Shown here: positions 1-8,911 of the stretch, piece by piece
Layout of the letters: each line of letters begins with the position of its first letter
Position numbering within the stretch: the first letter of the stretch is position 1
Source of the DNA: Neolecta irregularis DAH-3
Taxonomy: Eukaryota; Ascomycota; Neolectomycetes; Neolectales; Neolectaceae
Length of the DNA: 11,333 bases
Direction: 5' to 3'
NCBI GenBank assembly: GCA_001929475.1
Contig: LXFE01001510.1
Coordinates: forward strand, 1 to 11,333
The notes under the pieces: generated by a model
The model's database searches: none
Seen by the model: the letters and a program-made list of their open reading frames with translations, nothing else
What the model was told of the DNA's origin: nothing
Program-made: the position numbers and the translations under genes

Positions 1-1
1 G

Positions 2-2269
2 CCGCTGTTCCTGCTGGCCTTCCGCCCGACAAACCCGCTCGCGGCGGCCAAGGCGCTGGTGCGCGACTATGCGCGCTTCCGCTGGCACGGCGCGGTGCTG
101 GCGACGCAGTGCAAGCTCGCAGAGCCCCTGGTGCTGCTCAGCGCCGTCAAGTGGATCTGGGGCCGCGTCCCCGGCGGCGTCGTCTCCTGGGCCGTCTACG
201 AGATCTTCCGCCGCGAAGAGGCCGCGCTGTCGCACCCCGCGGACGCCTTCCAGACCATTCTGCCGCTCGTCAGCCAGGAGCGCTACCCGCTCGTGCTGCA
301 GTTCTTCGAGTTCCTCGCCGCCGTCGCCGCAAACAGCGGCTGCAACGGCCTCCCCGGCTGCAAAGTGTCCCGCATCTGCTCCTGGTTCGCCTTTGAGATG
401 CACGAAGGCTCGGACGGCTTCGACTCCGGCTACGAGTCCTTCCAGCGGTATCCCACCGCCGCAGCCCCGCTAACCCCCTGCAGCGCCGCAGATGCCACCC
501 AGCACCTCTTCTTCGCCTACCTCAGATCCATGGCCCCCGCCCACAGCGGCCCCTCAAACCTCCCCCGCATCCTCGAAAAACTGCTCGCCGAGTCCCGCTA
601 CCCCCCGCACCGCACCACCTTCCAGCACCACGCCGTCCTCAAAATCTCCCTCCTCGTCGACAGAGTCTCCCCAAGCCCCTTTGCCCTCCTGAAACGCGCA
701 GTCAGACACCACATCTACAACGACTCCCAAGCGCTCGCTGAACTCTACGCCTGCACAGACGACCCCTCCAAGTGCCTCTCTGACGAATGCGCCCGCGTCT
801 TGAAATGCATCGCCGCCGTCAACAGCTCGCTCCTTAGCGAGTCCCAGACTGCAAAAGGCCTCGCAGACTTCACCTGGTCCCGTTTCATAGACTTTGGTTT
901 CGACGACTCGGCCTCTTCATCCATCGTCAATTCTAGACGAAGCGTTTCAGCCCCAGAACTCTCCCCTTCGGCCCCAATCTCCCGTCCCTCCCGCCCCATC
1001 ACCCCTTCCTGGGGCGAATTCCTAAACGACGGCTTTCCCTCTTCCCGTATCGAAAACACGCCCTTCCTCTTATCCCCCCAGCAATCCCTCCCCTTCCCCA
1101 TCTCCCAGAAAATAGAGTTCCACCCAGACGAATCAACAGAATCATACGATCGTGGAAATATAGAATGCGTAAAATTCATGCAATTGGATGATGCCTTCTG
1201 GGGTGTCTGGATAGAAAGTCTCGCCGCTGAAACAGTCGAAAGCCGAAAAGCAGTTTTCGGCAGAAGCGTCGTCGCAGAAATTGCCAATGCCGGCTGGATC
1301 GTCGTCGAGGTAAATCCAAGCTTGTTCATTCTAACACAATAGGAAAAACTACGAGGTGTCCATACCCCACAACTACTCCCCCCAATCGATACCAAAAAAC
1401 GCATGTTTTCAAAACGCACAAAAACACCAAAGTTGAAGCCCATTAATTCGGTTAGAAGACCACTCTCCCCAGAACTCCAAGTATCTCCACAACTAGCTGA
1501 AATGCTGCGAGAACGCTATGCTGCCCAAATGATGCCTTCGCATAGCAGTCCCCAAATCGTCAGCCAAGATGTTGGTGACAAAGTCAACCGCCAGGAAAGT
1601 CGGATTACCCTTGGCACAGAAGTCGCACATGCGTTAAATTGGGCTGGCAGAGATGGCCGATATGTCACCGACACCACAGAAAATCTAATCGACACATTAT
1701 CGCCAGAGGTTCCCCAAAATCCGCCTGCTGAAACAACGGATAGAAACCCATTCGCCCCGCAACCCCTTGAAGCATCGATTGATCGCGAGGAAGTAATTTC
1801 ACCCATCCCCACCTCGTACCTTGACGACAGCGACCGGAAAGATAAGAATCGGATTTTCAAATTGTTTCTCCACCGCAGAAAAACAGTCACTGTTCCGAAA
1901 CTTTCAGAAGATCCCGCTGGATCTTCAATCTACTCTCGTTCTTCTGTAACGTCGGACCATCCAGAGCCGTCTCTGGACTCGTTACACACATCCAGCACGA
2001 TTGCTCCTGTCCGCAGAAAACCTGTTCCGAGCCAAATGCTCCTCCCGTACGATGCCACGCCCGGCGAAGAAAGTCTTGTTTCGTCTAATTCAACTACACC
2101 TAGAGCCGACCGATGGAAAGCAATCCACAGAGCACACCATGCAGCGGCATATCCTCCATCAGAATACGACGACGGCGAAACCGCCCAGACCAGCGATGAA
2201 GAAAGCATCGAAGATCGTGTGGCTAGGATCAAAAAACGCGTTGCAGAGTTGACCATTTTGAGCGAATGA
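2..2269 (+). CDS. MSB1/Mug8-like cell-polarity protein, 5'-truncated
   Basis: Exons 2-1309 and 1343-2269 give 744 residues with no start in the window; the frame is open to base 2, so the true start lies upstream. The N-terminal half matches the fungal Msb1/Mug8 (RhoGAP-like) domain: GGVVSWAVYEIF, DAFQTILPL, then QFFEFLAAVAA, and KVSRICSWFAFE are family hallmarks. In yeasts Msb1 acts with Cdc42/Rho1 and formins at sites of polarised growth; the role here is inferred from family. The C-terminal 300 residues are Ser/Pro-rich and look disordered, ending in a short charged helix (EESIEDRVARIKKRVAEL). A 33-nt intron keeps the frame open, but removing it joins VVE to EKLRGVHTP cleanly. GTG at 59 is not a start. 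Codon use is extremely GC-rich at the 5' end and not at the 3' end. Confidence 0.87.
1310..1342 (+). other. 33-nt intron in the MSB1-like gene
   Basis: The intron starts GTAAAT, has a CTAAC branch-like site at 1331-1335 and ends AATAG. It is phase 0 and a multiple of three, but its last three bases are an in-frame TAG, so retention would end the protein at 1342. The downstream frame continues without a stop for 308 codons. Confidence 0.85.
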
Positions 2270-2924
2270 TCCTGCATGGCGGAATACTTGAATACCATCC
2301 TCTCTCTTTATTCTTTCTTCTTACCCTATTTACTCCATTTATACCAAATCATTAGAATTAGTTTCTCGCTCACTTTTTCCTTCATTTTCATTCCTTCATT
2401 TTCATTTGGACGGTGGCGTTGAAAAAATAAAGTAGATGCGACAGCTTGGCTGGTAATCTAGAATTGATTGACTTGATCTCAATTGCAGTACTAGTTTACA
2501 TTGTTTTCCCTAAAGTTGGTGTCTACAACGCTGGTTACACGTGCAGTATTTGGGAGTTGAGATATCGTGCGAGAGACGAGATGCTTGGAAAACAGTAAAC
2601 GTAAAATCGTAAGAGTGGTTGCAAGAATGTGCTGGCCTCGTCGTCTCAGACATATCTTGCATTGCCTACCGGCCCCTGTAGCAAACATCACTTCATCACT
2701 GCGAATTGGGTTAGGAAGGATAAACCAAAAAACATGCGTTTGCCTGTTTTCGGTTAAAACGCTTGTTATTAATAAATTACATAAAACTTGAATTTCGTGC
2801 AAAGAAGCCATGTGAAGAGTTGCATGTTGCTATTGAAGCTTGAAATCATATACACCTATCTAGATATTCTTCTGTTCCTTGAAAATTACGCGATTGGACA
2901 TATTGGCAGTAAATCAGGAGGCAC
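2270..2924. other. convergent intergenic spacer
   Basis: This lies between the stop codons of the MSB1-like gene and gene X, which converge. It begins with a pyrimidine-rich run typical of a fungal 3' region. An AATAAA-like signal sits at 2426-2431, and an exact 14-bp tandem duplication (CCTTCATTTTCATT) at 2379-2406. Open frames of 74 and 106 codons occur here on opposite strands but show no family features or signs of constraint. I see no gene or RNA. Confidence 0.7.
2379..2406. repeat. 14-bp tandem duplication
   Basis: Two exact head-to-tail copies of CCTTCATTTTCATT lie in the 3' flank of the MSB1-like gene. This is probably replication slippage; no function is implied. Confidence 0.9.
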
Positions 2925-4897
2925 TCAGGACACATCGGTAATAGCACCATTCCTTGCATTGCTATCTTCAAACCAATTCATGTACCCGGGTGGTTTAAAT
3001 GTCCCTCCTTTCGAGGGAACTGGACGCGCAGCCGGTACAAGGATGTCGTATGCCCAACGTTCTTGAGTGATAACATGATCCTTCTGTGAAAGTTGTGCAA
3101 TAATAGCCCTGGCCTTTAGGTGAAAAATTGAAGGACTGTTTGTGGCGTACTAGTACATCAATATCAATGAGGACCAGATACTCACCAATGACCTCAATGC
3201 CTGTCTCAGACCAACTCGATGTACACTGCAAGAATCGTATGAAAAGCTCATTTCTTTGGATTGAGGATCACATCCATCTAAAATGACTGCAACGATCAGG
3301 AAGGGTTTTTTATAAAGGTTTTCGATGGCTCGATAATCTCTATTTTTACACATCTGAATTCCAGTTTTAGAAGCGATCATGGTTTTCAGCTCTTCCACTC
3401 TTTTGAGAACAAATTTGTCAGCGTTCAAGGATTTGAGATAGGATTCAGAAAAACTGCTTTCCACATCTGCACCGGTTGAAAGGTCAACCACTCGTGGAGC
3501 GGATGTAAAGATCTTGGGGAAGTTTGTGAATCTGAGTGGCCCAGCCGATTTCCCCAGCGGAAACAACTGAACAGTTTCAACAGGACAACCTCTGACATTT
3601 GTACTCGCGGATACTCCATCAGCATCACAATTGTATGTCAAGGAATCGGGGATGTTTGTATATTCAGGTGGCACAGGGTACGAAGATGCGTCGGTCATGC
3701 CATCCAAGTTGCCCGATAGTAGAAACTCGTCCATTTCCAAGTCGGTGTAGTCTATACTTGAGTCAACGCCATGATTGTCATTGTCTGGTAAATCGGAGTT
3801 GATTGGAGGTTGACCTGGCCAATGAAGGGGATATGTTCCAGTGCTGCCATCCAAATCCCCGGGTTGTAGAAACTCGTCCGTTTCCAAGTCGATGTAGTCT
3901 ACACTTGAGTCAACGCCATGATTGTCATTGTCCGGTAAATCGGAGTTGATTGGAGGTTGACCTGGCCAATGAAGGGGATAGGTTCCAGTGCTGCCATCCA
4001 AATCCTCGGGTTGTAGAAACTCGTCCGTTTCCAAGTCGATGTAGTCTACACTTGAGTCAACGCCATGATTGTCATTGTCTGGTAAATCGGAGTTGATTGG
4101 TGGTTGATCTAGCCAATGAAGGGAATATGTTCCTGTGCTGCCATCCAAATCCTCTGGTTGAAGAAACTCGTCAATTTCAGAACTTGCCTTATTGATCTTT
4201 GCCCGCTTTGCTGATGGCCCACTAACCCCAACCCCAGTAAAGGGGCTGATATGAGTGTAACTTCGTTTTGTTGTTTTATGTTCGCGCTTCGAAGTAGCGC
4301 CTTTTGTTGCTAGTTTTGATGTTGTATCAATCGGTGTTGACCATGGCATGAACCCGGGGTGTACACTTATCTCACCGATCTCGGGAATTGGGCGCGCAAG
4401 CTTTATAAGCACTTCGAGTGCCCAACCTTGTTGTCCTTCTAAATCGTCTGCATCCGAAAGTTGTGCGATGATATCCTTAGCCTTCTGTTGATAATGTGAA
4501 GGTTTTTTTATGTTGTACTAGTAAATTAGTGTAACCAGGAGTGAGGTATTCACCAATGTTATTGCAGATGCACTTAACCTTCTGTGACGGCCCCGGCAAC
4601 CATCATTTGAGAAAATCAGCTTCTCAGATCGAAAAGCCGGATCACATCCATCTAAAACGAGTGCAATGAACAGGAAGGGAGTTCCGTAAAGCGTTTTGAT
4701 ATCTTCGTAAGCGTCCAGTGAACAAATCGGAAGGCCTAATTCGGGTTTCATTGTGAGCAAATGTTTCCACTCCTCAACTCTGAATGAGATTTCCTCAGAC
4801 TGATGTGGTGCAGCAAGATGAAAAACAGCAAAGGCAACAAAGCAAAATAACCTGCGAGAATAAGAAAGGTTTGAGCCGATGCATACCATGTTAACAT
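2925..4897 (-). CDS. Gene X: secreted-type protein with two A-B modules
   Basis: Unrecognised family. Exons (minus) 4897-4887, 4851-4554, 4517-3186 and 3149-2925 give 621 residues. ATG 4897 is the first after an in-frame stop at 4936. Residues 1-18 (MLTWLFCFVAFAVFHLAA) are signal-peptide-like. Half A1 spans about 31-103 (LPIC, TLYGTPFLFIALVLDGCDP); half B1 about 104-162 (YNIKKPS, DIIAQL, W135, ARPIP, PGFMPW). A linker has a basic patch (SGPSAKRAKI, 202-211) and three 49-residue acidic repeats (219-365). Then A2 (473-547, LYKKPFLIVAVILDGCDP) and B2 (548-621, IIAQL, AARPVP, PGYMNW) to the stop. It is paralogous to gene Y, inverted across the DUF2009 gene. One exon joins B1, linker and A2, so this is one protein, not two tandem genes. 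Two conserved Cys per A half fit an extracytoplasmic fold (inference). All reading frames join in phase, so it looks intact. Function unknown. Confidence 0.8.
3150..3185 (-). other. 36-nt intron between halves A2 and B2 of gene X
   Basis: Phase 0; starts GTGAGT and ends GTACTAG before TAC. It is at the same place as the A1/B1 intron of X and both module introns of Y. Reading through gives an early stop; splicing restores the conserved B half. Confidence 0.85.
3724..4164 (-). repeat. three 147-bp coding tandem repeats in gene X
   Basis: Three near-identical head-to-tail units (plus-strand 3724-3870, 3871-4017, 4018-4164) each encode 49 residues, starting DEFLQP and running through LDGSTGTY, QPPINSDLPDND and VDYIDLE. 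A degenerate fourth start (DEFLLSGNLDG) follows at the C-terminal side. The unit length keeps frame. High identity between units implies recent expansion, so copy number may vary between strains. Gene Y has no copy of this repeat. Confidence 0.95.
4518..4553 (-). other. 36-nt intron between halves A1 and B1 of gene X
   Basis: Phase 0; starts GTGAAT, has a CTAAT branch-like site and ends TTTACTAG before TAC. Homologous in position and 3' sequence to the other three module introns of this window. Confidence 0.87.
4852..4886 (-). other. 35-nt intron in the signal region of gene X
   Basis: Starts GTATGC and ends TCGCAG. It splits the Trp codon of MLTW in phase 2, exactly as in MFFAW of gene Y. 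Without splicing a frame from ATG 4889 is also open (MVCIGSN...), so retention is possible, but the match to gene Y favours splicing. Confidence 0.78.
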
Positions 4898-4984
4898 GTT
4901 TATGAGAGGAAATCGAGGGGTAAGGAGAGCGAGTCAATGCTAATAAGAAATATGTTCTGCTCTCCAACCAGGAGAAACTTAACT

Positions 4985-4992
4985 CTTATATA
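4985..4992 (-). promoter_or_regulatory. TATA box of gene X
   Basis: TATATAAG on the minus strand fits the TATAWAWR consensus and lies about 88 bases upstream of ATG 4897, a normal fungal distance. An inducible, TATA-type promoter is an inference. Confidence 0.6.
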
Positions 4993-5130
4993 CTACTTTT
5001 TCCGGCCCACATTGTGTCTCATACTATCTGTAATGACTTATCATATAAATGTTGTGTCTCACTCTCTGACTCAGAAGTTGGCACTGCTGTCTAATGTGAG
5101 ACGCATCCGGTTACCTTCTTCATGCGCCCG

Positions 5131-5143
5131 TTACCCTAACCCT
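5131..5143 (+). promoter_or_regulatory. telobox-like motif
   Basis: TTACCCTAACCCT contains nearly two CCCTAA units. Fungal Tbf1/Taz1-type Myb proteins bind such teloboxes in promoters. It is too short to be a telomere remnant with any certainty. Confidence 0.35.
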
Positions 5144-5638
5144 GTCGTTGCTTATCCAGCCAATGAGTTTTAATGTATACTTTTTATCCCCTGATTTCAT
5201 ACTCGTGTAGGGTTAAGCCCTAATTCGAAAGTTTCATGGATTGAGATATAGCCAAATATTCACCAGCATATGCTGCAATTTTGTATGAAGTGATATTTAT
5301 TTTGTATAATTGGCTAAGGCAGTTCCCAGCTGATCGCACCTCTGCGCTGCTCTGTCACTGTCCTGCGACTCACGGACTCGCGGCCCTCTTTGCCTACTCG
5401 GTCATCATCTACAATATACCCCAGCAGCAGCCGCAATCGCAACCTCAATCACGGTTCTGTTCTCACTACTTTCCCAGATGCTCACCCACCGATTGCCATG
5501 ATCTCGGTGTTTCCATACCTGTTCTTGGCGAGATGGGAGAGGCGGGCGAGACAGGCTGGTGAGGCGGGCAGATGAGGCAGGTAGGAAAGCGGATACGAGG
5601 AGACATGGGAGAAGGACAACATCGTATCGTAGGATGTG

Positions 5639-5673
5639 AAAAAGCCCGTTTCGGCCCATAGACCGGGCTTTTT
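5639..5673. other. 10-bp perfect hairpin with T tract
   Basis: AAAAAGCCCG at 5639-5648 pairs exactly with CGGGCTTTTT at 5664-5673 around a 15-base loop. It has the shape of a bacterial intrinsic terminator, but the setting is a fungal promoter about 130 bases before ATG 5800. It could be a 5'-leader stem-loop or a cruciform; function unknown. Confidence 0.7.
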
Positions 5674-5751
5674 TCGTCTGTCGGGGGGTCGTCGGCAGTC
5701 AGACGGTTGGACTTGGACACAGTGGGGGGAAGCCTCGGAAGTATTTCTGGG

Positions 5752-5761
5752 CGATTAATCG
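5752..5761. promoter_or_regulatory. perfect palindrome upstream of the DUF2009 start
   Basis: CGATTAATCG is a perfect 10-bp palindrome ending 38 bases before ATG 5800. It could be a dimeric factor site; a chance occurrence is equally possible. Confidence 0.25.
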
Positions 5762-5799
5762 TTCCGCCGCACCTAAACACTTGACCGCCCCTCGTCATC

Positions 5800-7932
5800 A
5801 TGAAACGAAGTCTCTCAGATATTCTCTCTGCTGATCCCGATAAATCTGAATCAATCATAGAGCTTGTGTCTGATGATTTCGCGGGCAGTCCCATACTCTC
5901 AAATAATCCGAAAAACTGTGCAGAATGTGGTGTATGTCCCTTCAACATTATGGACTGATTCAAGGACCAAGAAGCCGATTTATATTGTCTGCAATGTGAC
6001 GAACAGTTCTGCCAAGTATGCTGTGAAAGCCTGATTCATCGCACTGGAAAGAGAAAGGATCATACTTTCCGACCTCTAAAATCTCCCCAAATAAATCCCG
6101 TAAAAGATACCGAAGAGCCACCCAACGCCGAACAGCCACCCAACTCAGAACAGTCACCCAACTCAGAAACCCTTGAAGATATCAACTTCCCGCTCGTTAG
6201 GCAGACTCCTGGGAGCTCTACTTTTGGCGCGTGGATCACAGACCGATCGAAATATTTTCCTGTTCGATTGACTCATGATGAACGCAAAATCATGAAATTG
6301 TACGTCTGTCCAATATCCCTCTGGTTAATATACAGGCTTGAAGCTGCGCTGAACGTCTCTGAATATACAGATAAGATAGACATATTTTCCTACGTCGCAA
6401 AATCTAAAAGAATCATTATTCAACTGAAAGAAGTAAATTTTTCTCTAAATTGTTTCAGAGCTAACTTCCTGTAGATGTGCTCAATTCTTTCTGGTCTCGT
6501 AGTTGCTTCAGATATCAAAAAGGGACGGGAGTTGCTCTTACAGAAAGACTTCTCCGAAAATGCTGCATTCTTCAAACGAGTCTTCGAAATTGGTCGACGA
6601 TATAAAATCATGAACCCTGATTCTTTGCGAAGCAGTTACGGGAAGATGGTGTACATGATACAAGATTCTCTGATTCCAGAGGTTTTTTCCCTACATGCAT
6701 AACAGCTCTAAGGATAGGTTGAAGAGGCGCTTGGTTTCAATCTATTGATAGACGTGGAAACAGTTTACTCTGTTCTCCAAAAAAACAACGCATTAGCAGT
6801 CCTCCAAGATGACTTGGTCGTTCACGCAATCAAGGAGATCATACCCTCAGGTAAATCCAAGTCCCAAGTCCAGCATGAAATCAAACAAAAAGAACGTGCT
6901 ATTGAAATTCTATCAAATCGGTACTCCTCTGCCGACTTTTGTGCTGAAAACATTCGACAATGTCTTTATTCCATTGGTGATAATTCTTGTAAAAGGTCCT
7001 ACAGAAGAACTCCACTCTGACGCAAAGCATATCTTAGAGCGAATAGAGATCCCGTCGATAGAATGATCTATTATCTCACAAAATATTTTCACCCAGAAAA
7101 TATAGAGGGGCAGTTTGGATTGGGAATATGCTCTGGTAGAGATGGAGCGAGATTATCCCACAATCATCTAAAGCAATACCTTTACGGTACTCCACTCTCA
7201 AGTTTCTCCAACCGACTAGAAAGTGAATCAGAGCTTGAATTTATGGAGAGAAATTATGAACGATATGTTCAAATTATGGTTCCTTGCAGATGAAGATCTT
7301 TTATCCACGTACGGATTCACATCTCCACTGTCTAAAATTTCCAGAACAAATCGCTATCGCCTGATGGATACCGGTCAAGGCTTAAATAGAGTTCAAGCCT
7401 GTCCCAATGTCTCCCGCGCAATGCAAAAAATCATTGCGGATACCCAGCGACGAGCAGGAACATGGATCGGAAGTTCTGTCATACATTTAGGAGACCACAA
7501 TGGTGTCCTGTTCATTTCTTGATCCAAATTAACCTTTTCAAGTCCCAAACGCGTTCATATTTGTAGACAAATATCTCCACGTTCCTCGTTTACTCAATCC
7601 CGTAGTACTTGCACTTGAGTCCATCGACCGAATTTCCAAAGATCCATTTATAACCGGTTACATCGAATCTGCCTTTGAATCTGTCTCTCAGCTCTTCAAA
7701 AGTGATCTCTTCCCCTTGTTAACTACTTGAACTGATGAGATCAGCTATCCTTGTCGATTTCTTCCGGCATGCGTTCGATGGAAGCGGCGCAGACAGTTGG
7801 TTTGATGCGGGCAGTTGTATCGATGGTAGACTAACAAGTGCATGGAATTGGGCTAATATGGTGTCGAAAAAGGATTATTATTCAGTGTTTTTGATGGCCG
7901 GGTTTAGTGGATTTGATGGCAGTGGATTTTAA
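5800..7932 (+). CDS. B-box zinc finger + DUF2009 (UPF0652) protein
   Basis: Ten exons: 5800-5931, 5965-6299, 6336-6432, 6475-6681, 6718-6988, 7028-7186, 7224-7308, 7345-7502, 7543-7701, 7745-7932, giving 596 residues. ATG 5800 is the first after an in-frame stop at 5782. Residues 40-77 form a B-box-type zinc finger (C40, C43, C52, C55, C60, C63, H69, H77). A Pro/Asn/Glu linker follows, then the full DUF2009 domain from about 122 to the end: LEAALNVSEYTDK, ILSGLVVASD, EIGRRYKIMNPDS, IRQCLYSIGDN, YLRANRDPVDRM, GARLSHNH, DTGQGLNRVQACP, DFFRHAFDGSGADSWFDAG, and GSCIDGRLTSAWNW. The family is widespread in fungi and some other eukaryotes; its molecular role is not settled. Introns are 33, 36, 42, 36, 39, 37, 36, 40 and 43 nt; junctions were chosen to restore conserved residues. 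IIELVSDD (19-26) resembles a SUMO-interacting motif. Intact; it lies between X and Y. Confidence 0.93.
6112..6165 (+). repeat. three 18-bp coding repeats in the DUF2009 gene
   Basis: Units 6112-6129, 6130-6147 and 6148-6165 encode EEPPNA, EQPPNS and EQSPNS in the linker between the zinc finger and the DUF2009 domain. Units 2 and 3 differ at one base, so the expansion looks recent. Confidence 0.9.
7702..7744 (+). other. last intron of the DUF2009 gene, 43 nt
   Basis: Starts GTGATC, ends GATCAG, phase 1. An alternative 3' site at 7739 (GATGAG) puts the last exon out of frame. The 7744 site gives FKTILVDFFRH, matching the family's KKTILADFFRH. Confidence 0.8.
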
Positions 7933-8580
7933 ACAAGGAGAATGAACCCGATTGAGGACACTTTATATATTAAACTGAGTTTACTTACAGAGATATAACC
8001 ATTTCTCTGCAGTTTCTACTTGGATAAAATATTCAAAATCGACAGAGATACCGTTTCAGAAGGAGATTTAGGTAAATTGCTATAATCTCGGACCATTATT
8101 AAAGAAATATCTGGATCATTCATTTGGAAGGTAATTTCCGGGTAAAATTAAATAGGTCTTGCTTCTGAAGGAAAATTAGTTATACAGTGGGTTGATTTAT
8201 TTTATAGCCGGCAGCGGCAATGGTCGAGATTAGAAGCGGAAAGGATAAAGGGTAAAAGGACAAAACCCTCAACTAGCCCTCTAAGCCACGAATATTGAAA
8301 ATCAACACGGGCGGCCCTCAATTCTTCTGAAACGCGAAAAGCAATCAACACGAAAACATAATGACACATAGGGTTGTAACTTAAGCATAACTTCTGAAGG
8401 GGCAGGTGAGAAAGTTTTGAAACGTAATTGGAAGATAGGAGGACATATGGAGGATGTAAATAATGTTAATTATGTATACAAGGATTGATATTATTTACCT
8501 ATTTTCATCTTTGATAAGACCGTAATAGGTATGGTAACTGATCTTTGCTAAGACTGAATATGGTGGGATTGAAAATTGTG

Positions 8581-8597
8581 GGGATGCAGAGCATCCC
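8581..8597. other. 7-bp hairpin in the gene Y upstream region
   Basis: GGGATGC and GCATCCC flank a three-base loop, about 315 bases before ATG 8912. Short but perfect; function unknown. Confidence 0.5.
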
Positions 8598-8599
8598 TC

Positions 8600-8848
8600 A
8601 ATACCCCAGAATAGAGATCTATAGCAATATTTTGAGAGGACTAAGACTAAATTCCACCGTGGAAGTAGCTGCCAGGTGCGCAGGCGTTCTTAGAGCTGGC
8701 TTAGAACAGGAAGTTTGGAACAAAAATATAAGAAAAGAAAAATTGCCCCTTCATCGCGAAAAGCCGCTCCGAGACACTAATGTCTGTGTCATAAGATGTC
8801 ACCGAGATATGTCTCAGGCTCATTAAATCTTGATCAGTAATACCCCAG
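8600..8848. promoter_or_regulatory. two AATACCCCAG direct repeats upstream of gene Y
   Basis: Exact 10-bp copies lie at 8600-8609 and 8839-8848, the second 64 bases before ATG 8912. The CCCCAG core fits the reverse of the SYGGRG site of CreA/Mig1 repressors. Regulation by such a factor is speculative. Confidence 0.3.
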
Positions 8849-8911
8849 CAACCACATTTAAGTCCGATTTAACTCGTACTACCCTGGACTCTGGCCGACC
8901 TAAACATCAAA

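Larger units (their letters stand above)
4898..5799. other. divergent promoter region of gene X and the DUF2009 gene
   Basis: No gene is supported in these 900 bases. The region holds the X TATA box, telobox-like motifs (5131-5143, 5208-5222), a CCAAT pentamer (5160-5164), a G/A-rich tract with GAGGCGGGC at 5539-5547 and again at 5561-5569, a terminator-like hairpin (5639-5673) and the palindrome CGATTAATCG (5752-5761). Composition shifts from AT-rich near X to GC-richer after about 5330. Short open frames here look like chance. Confidence 0.65.
7933..8911. other. intergenic spacer upstream of gene Y
   Basis: No gene is supported. An open frame of 93 codons (8545-8826, TTG start) has no family features. 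Visible items: a TATATA-rich 3' end after the DUF2009 stop, a palindrome TAAACTGAGTTTA near 7970, a telobox-like TAGGGTTG at 8369-8376, a 7-bp hairpin at 8581-8597, and AATACCCCAG twice (8600-8609, 8839-8848). The last could be CreA/Mig1-like sites in the Y promoter. There is no clear TATA box close to the Y start. Confidence 0.6.

Noticed and set aside
745-1443. 232-codon minus-strand open frame
   Set aside because: It is the antisense shadow of the MSB1-like coding region and crosses its intron; the plus-strand frame has clear family motifs.
2567-2791. 74-codon basic open frame in the convergent spacer
   Set aside because: Opposite-strand frame of similar length in the same place, no motif; nothing distinguishes it from random.
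3150-4967. Two separate tandem genes on the minus strand instead of one gene X
   Set aside because: One uninterrupted exon carries B1, linker and A2, only the first module has a signal-like start, and gene Y repeats the same order.
5209-5300. Possible tRNA gene (TTCGAA near 5224)
   Set aside because: No matching acceptor or anticodon stems and no A-box at the right distance.
5639-5673. Bacterial rho-independent terminator, implying bacterial or plasmid origin
   Set aside because: The flanking genes contain spliceosomal introns and eukaryotic domains, so a bacterial terminator is not plausible; kept only as an unexplained hairpin.
5466-5963. 165-codon minus-strand open frame across the DUF2009 start
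   Set aside because: It overlaps exon 1 and the zinc-finger start of a confidently assigned gene on the other strand and has no recognisable feature.
7702-7739. 3' splice site at 7739 for the last DUF2009 intron
   Set aside because: It joins the exons out of frame; a 22-nt intron from 7718 would keep frame but is below any plausible intron size. CAG at 7744 restores the conserved KTILVDFF.
8545-8826. 93-codon open frame upstream of gene Y
   Set aside because: Non-ATG start, no hydrophobic or family motif, no partner in the X upstream region; likely chance.
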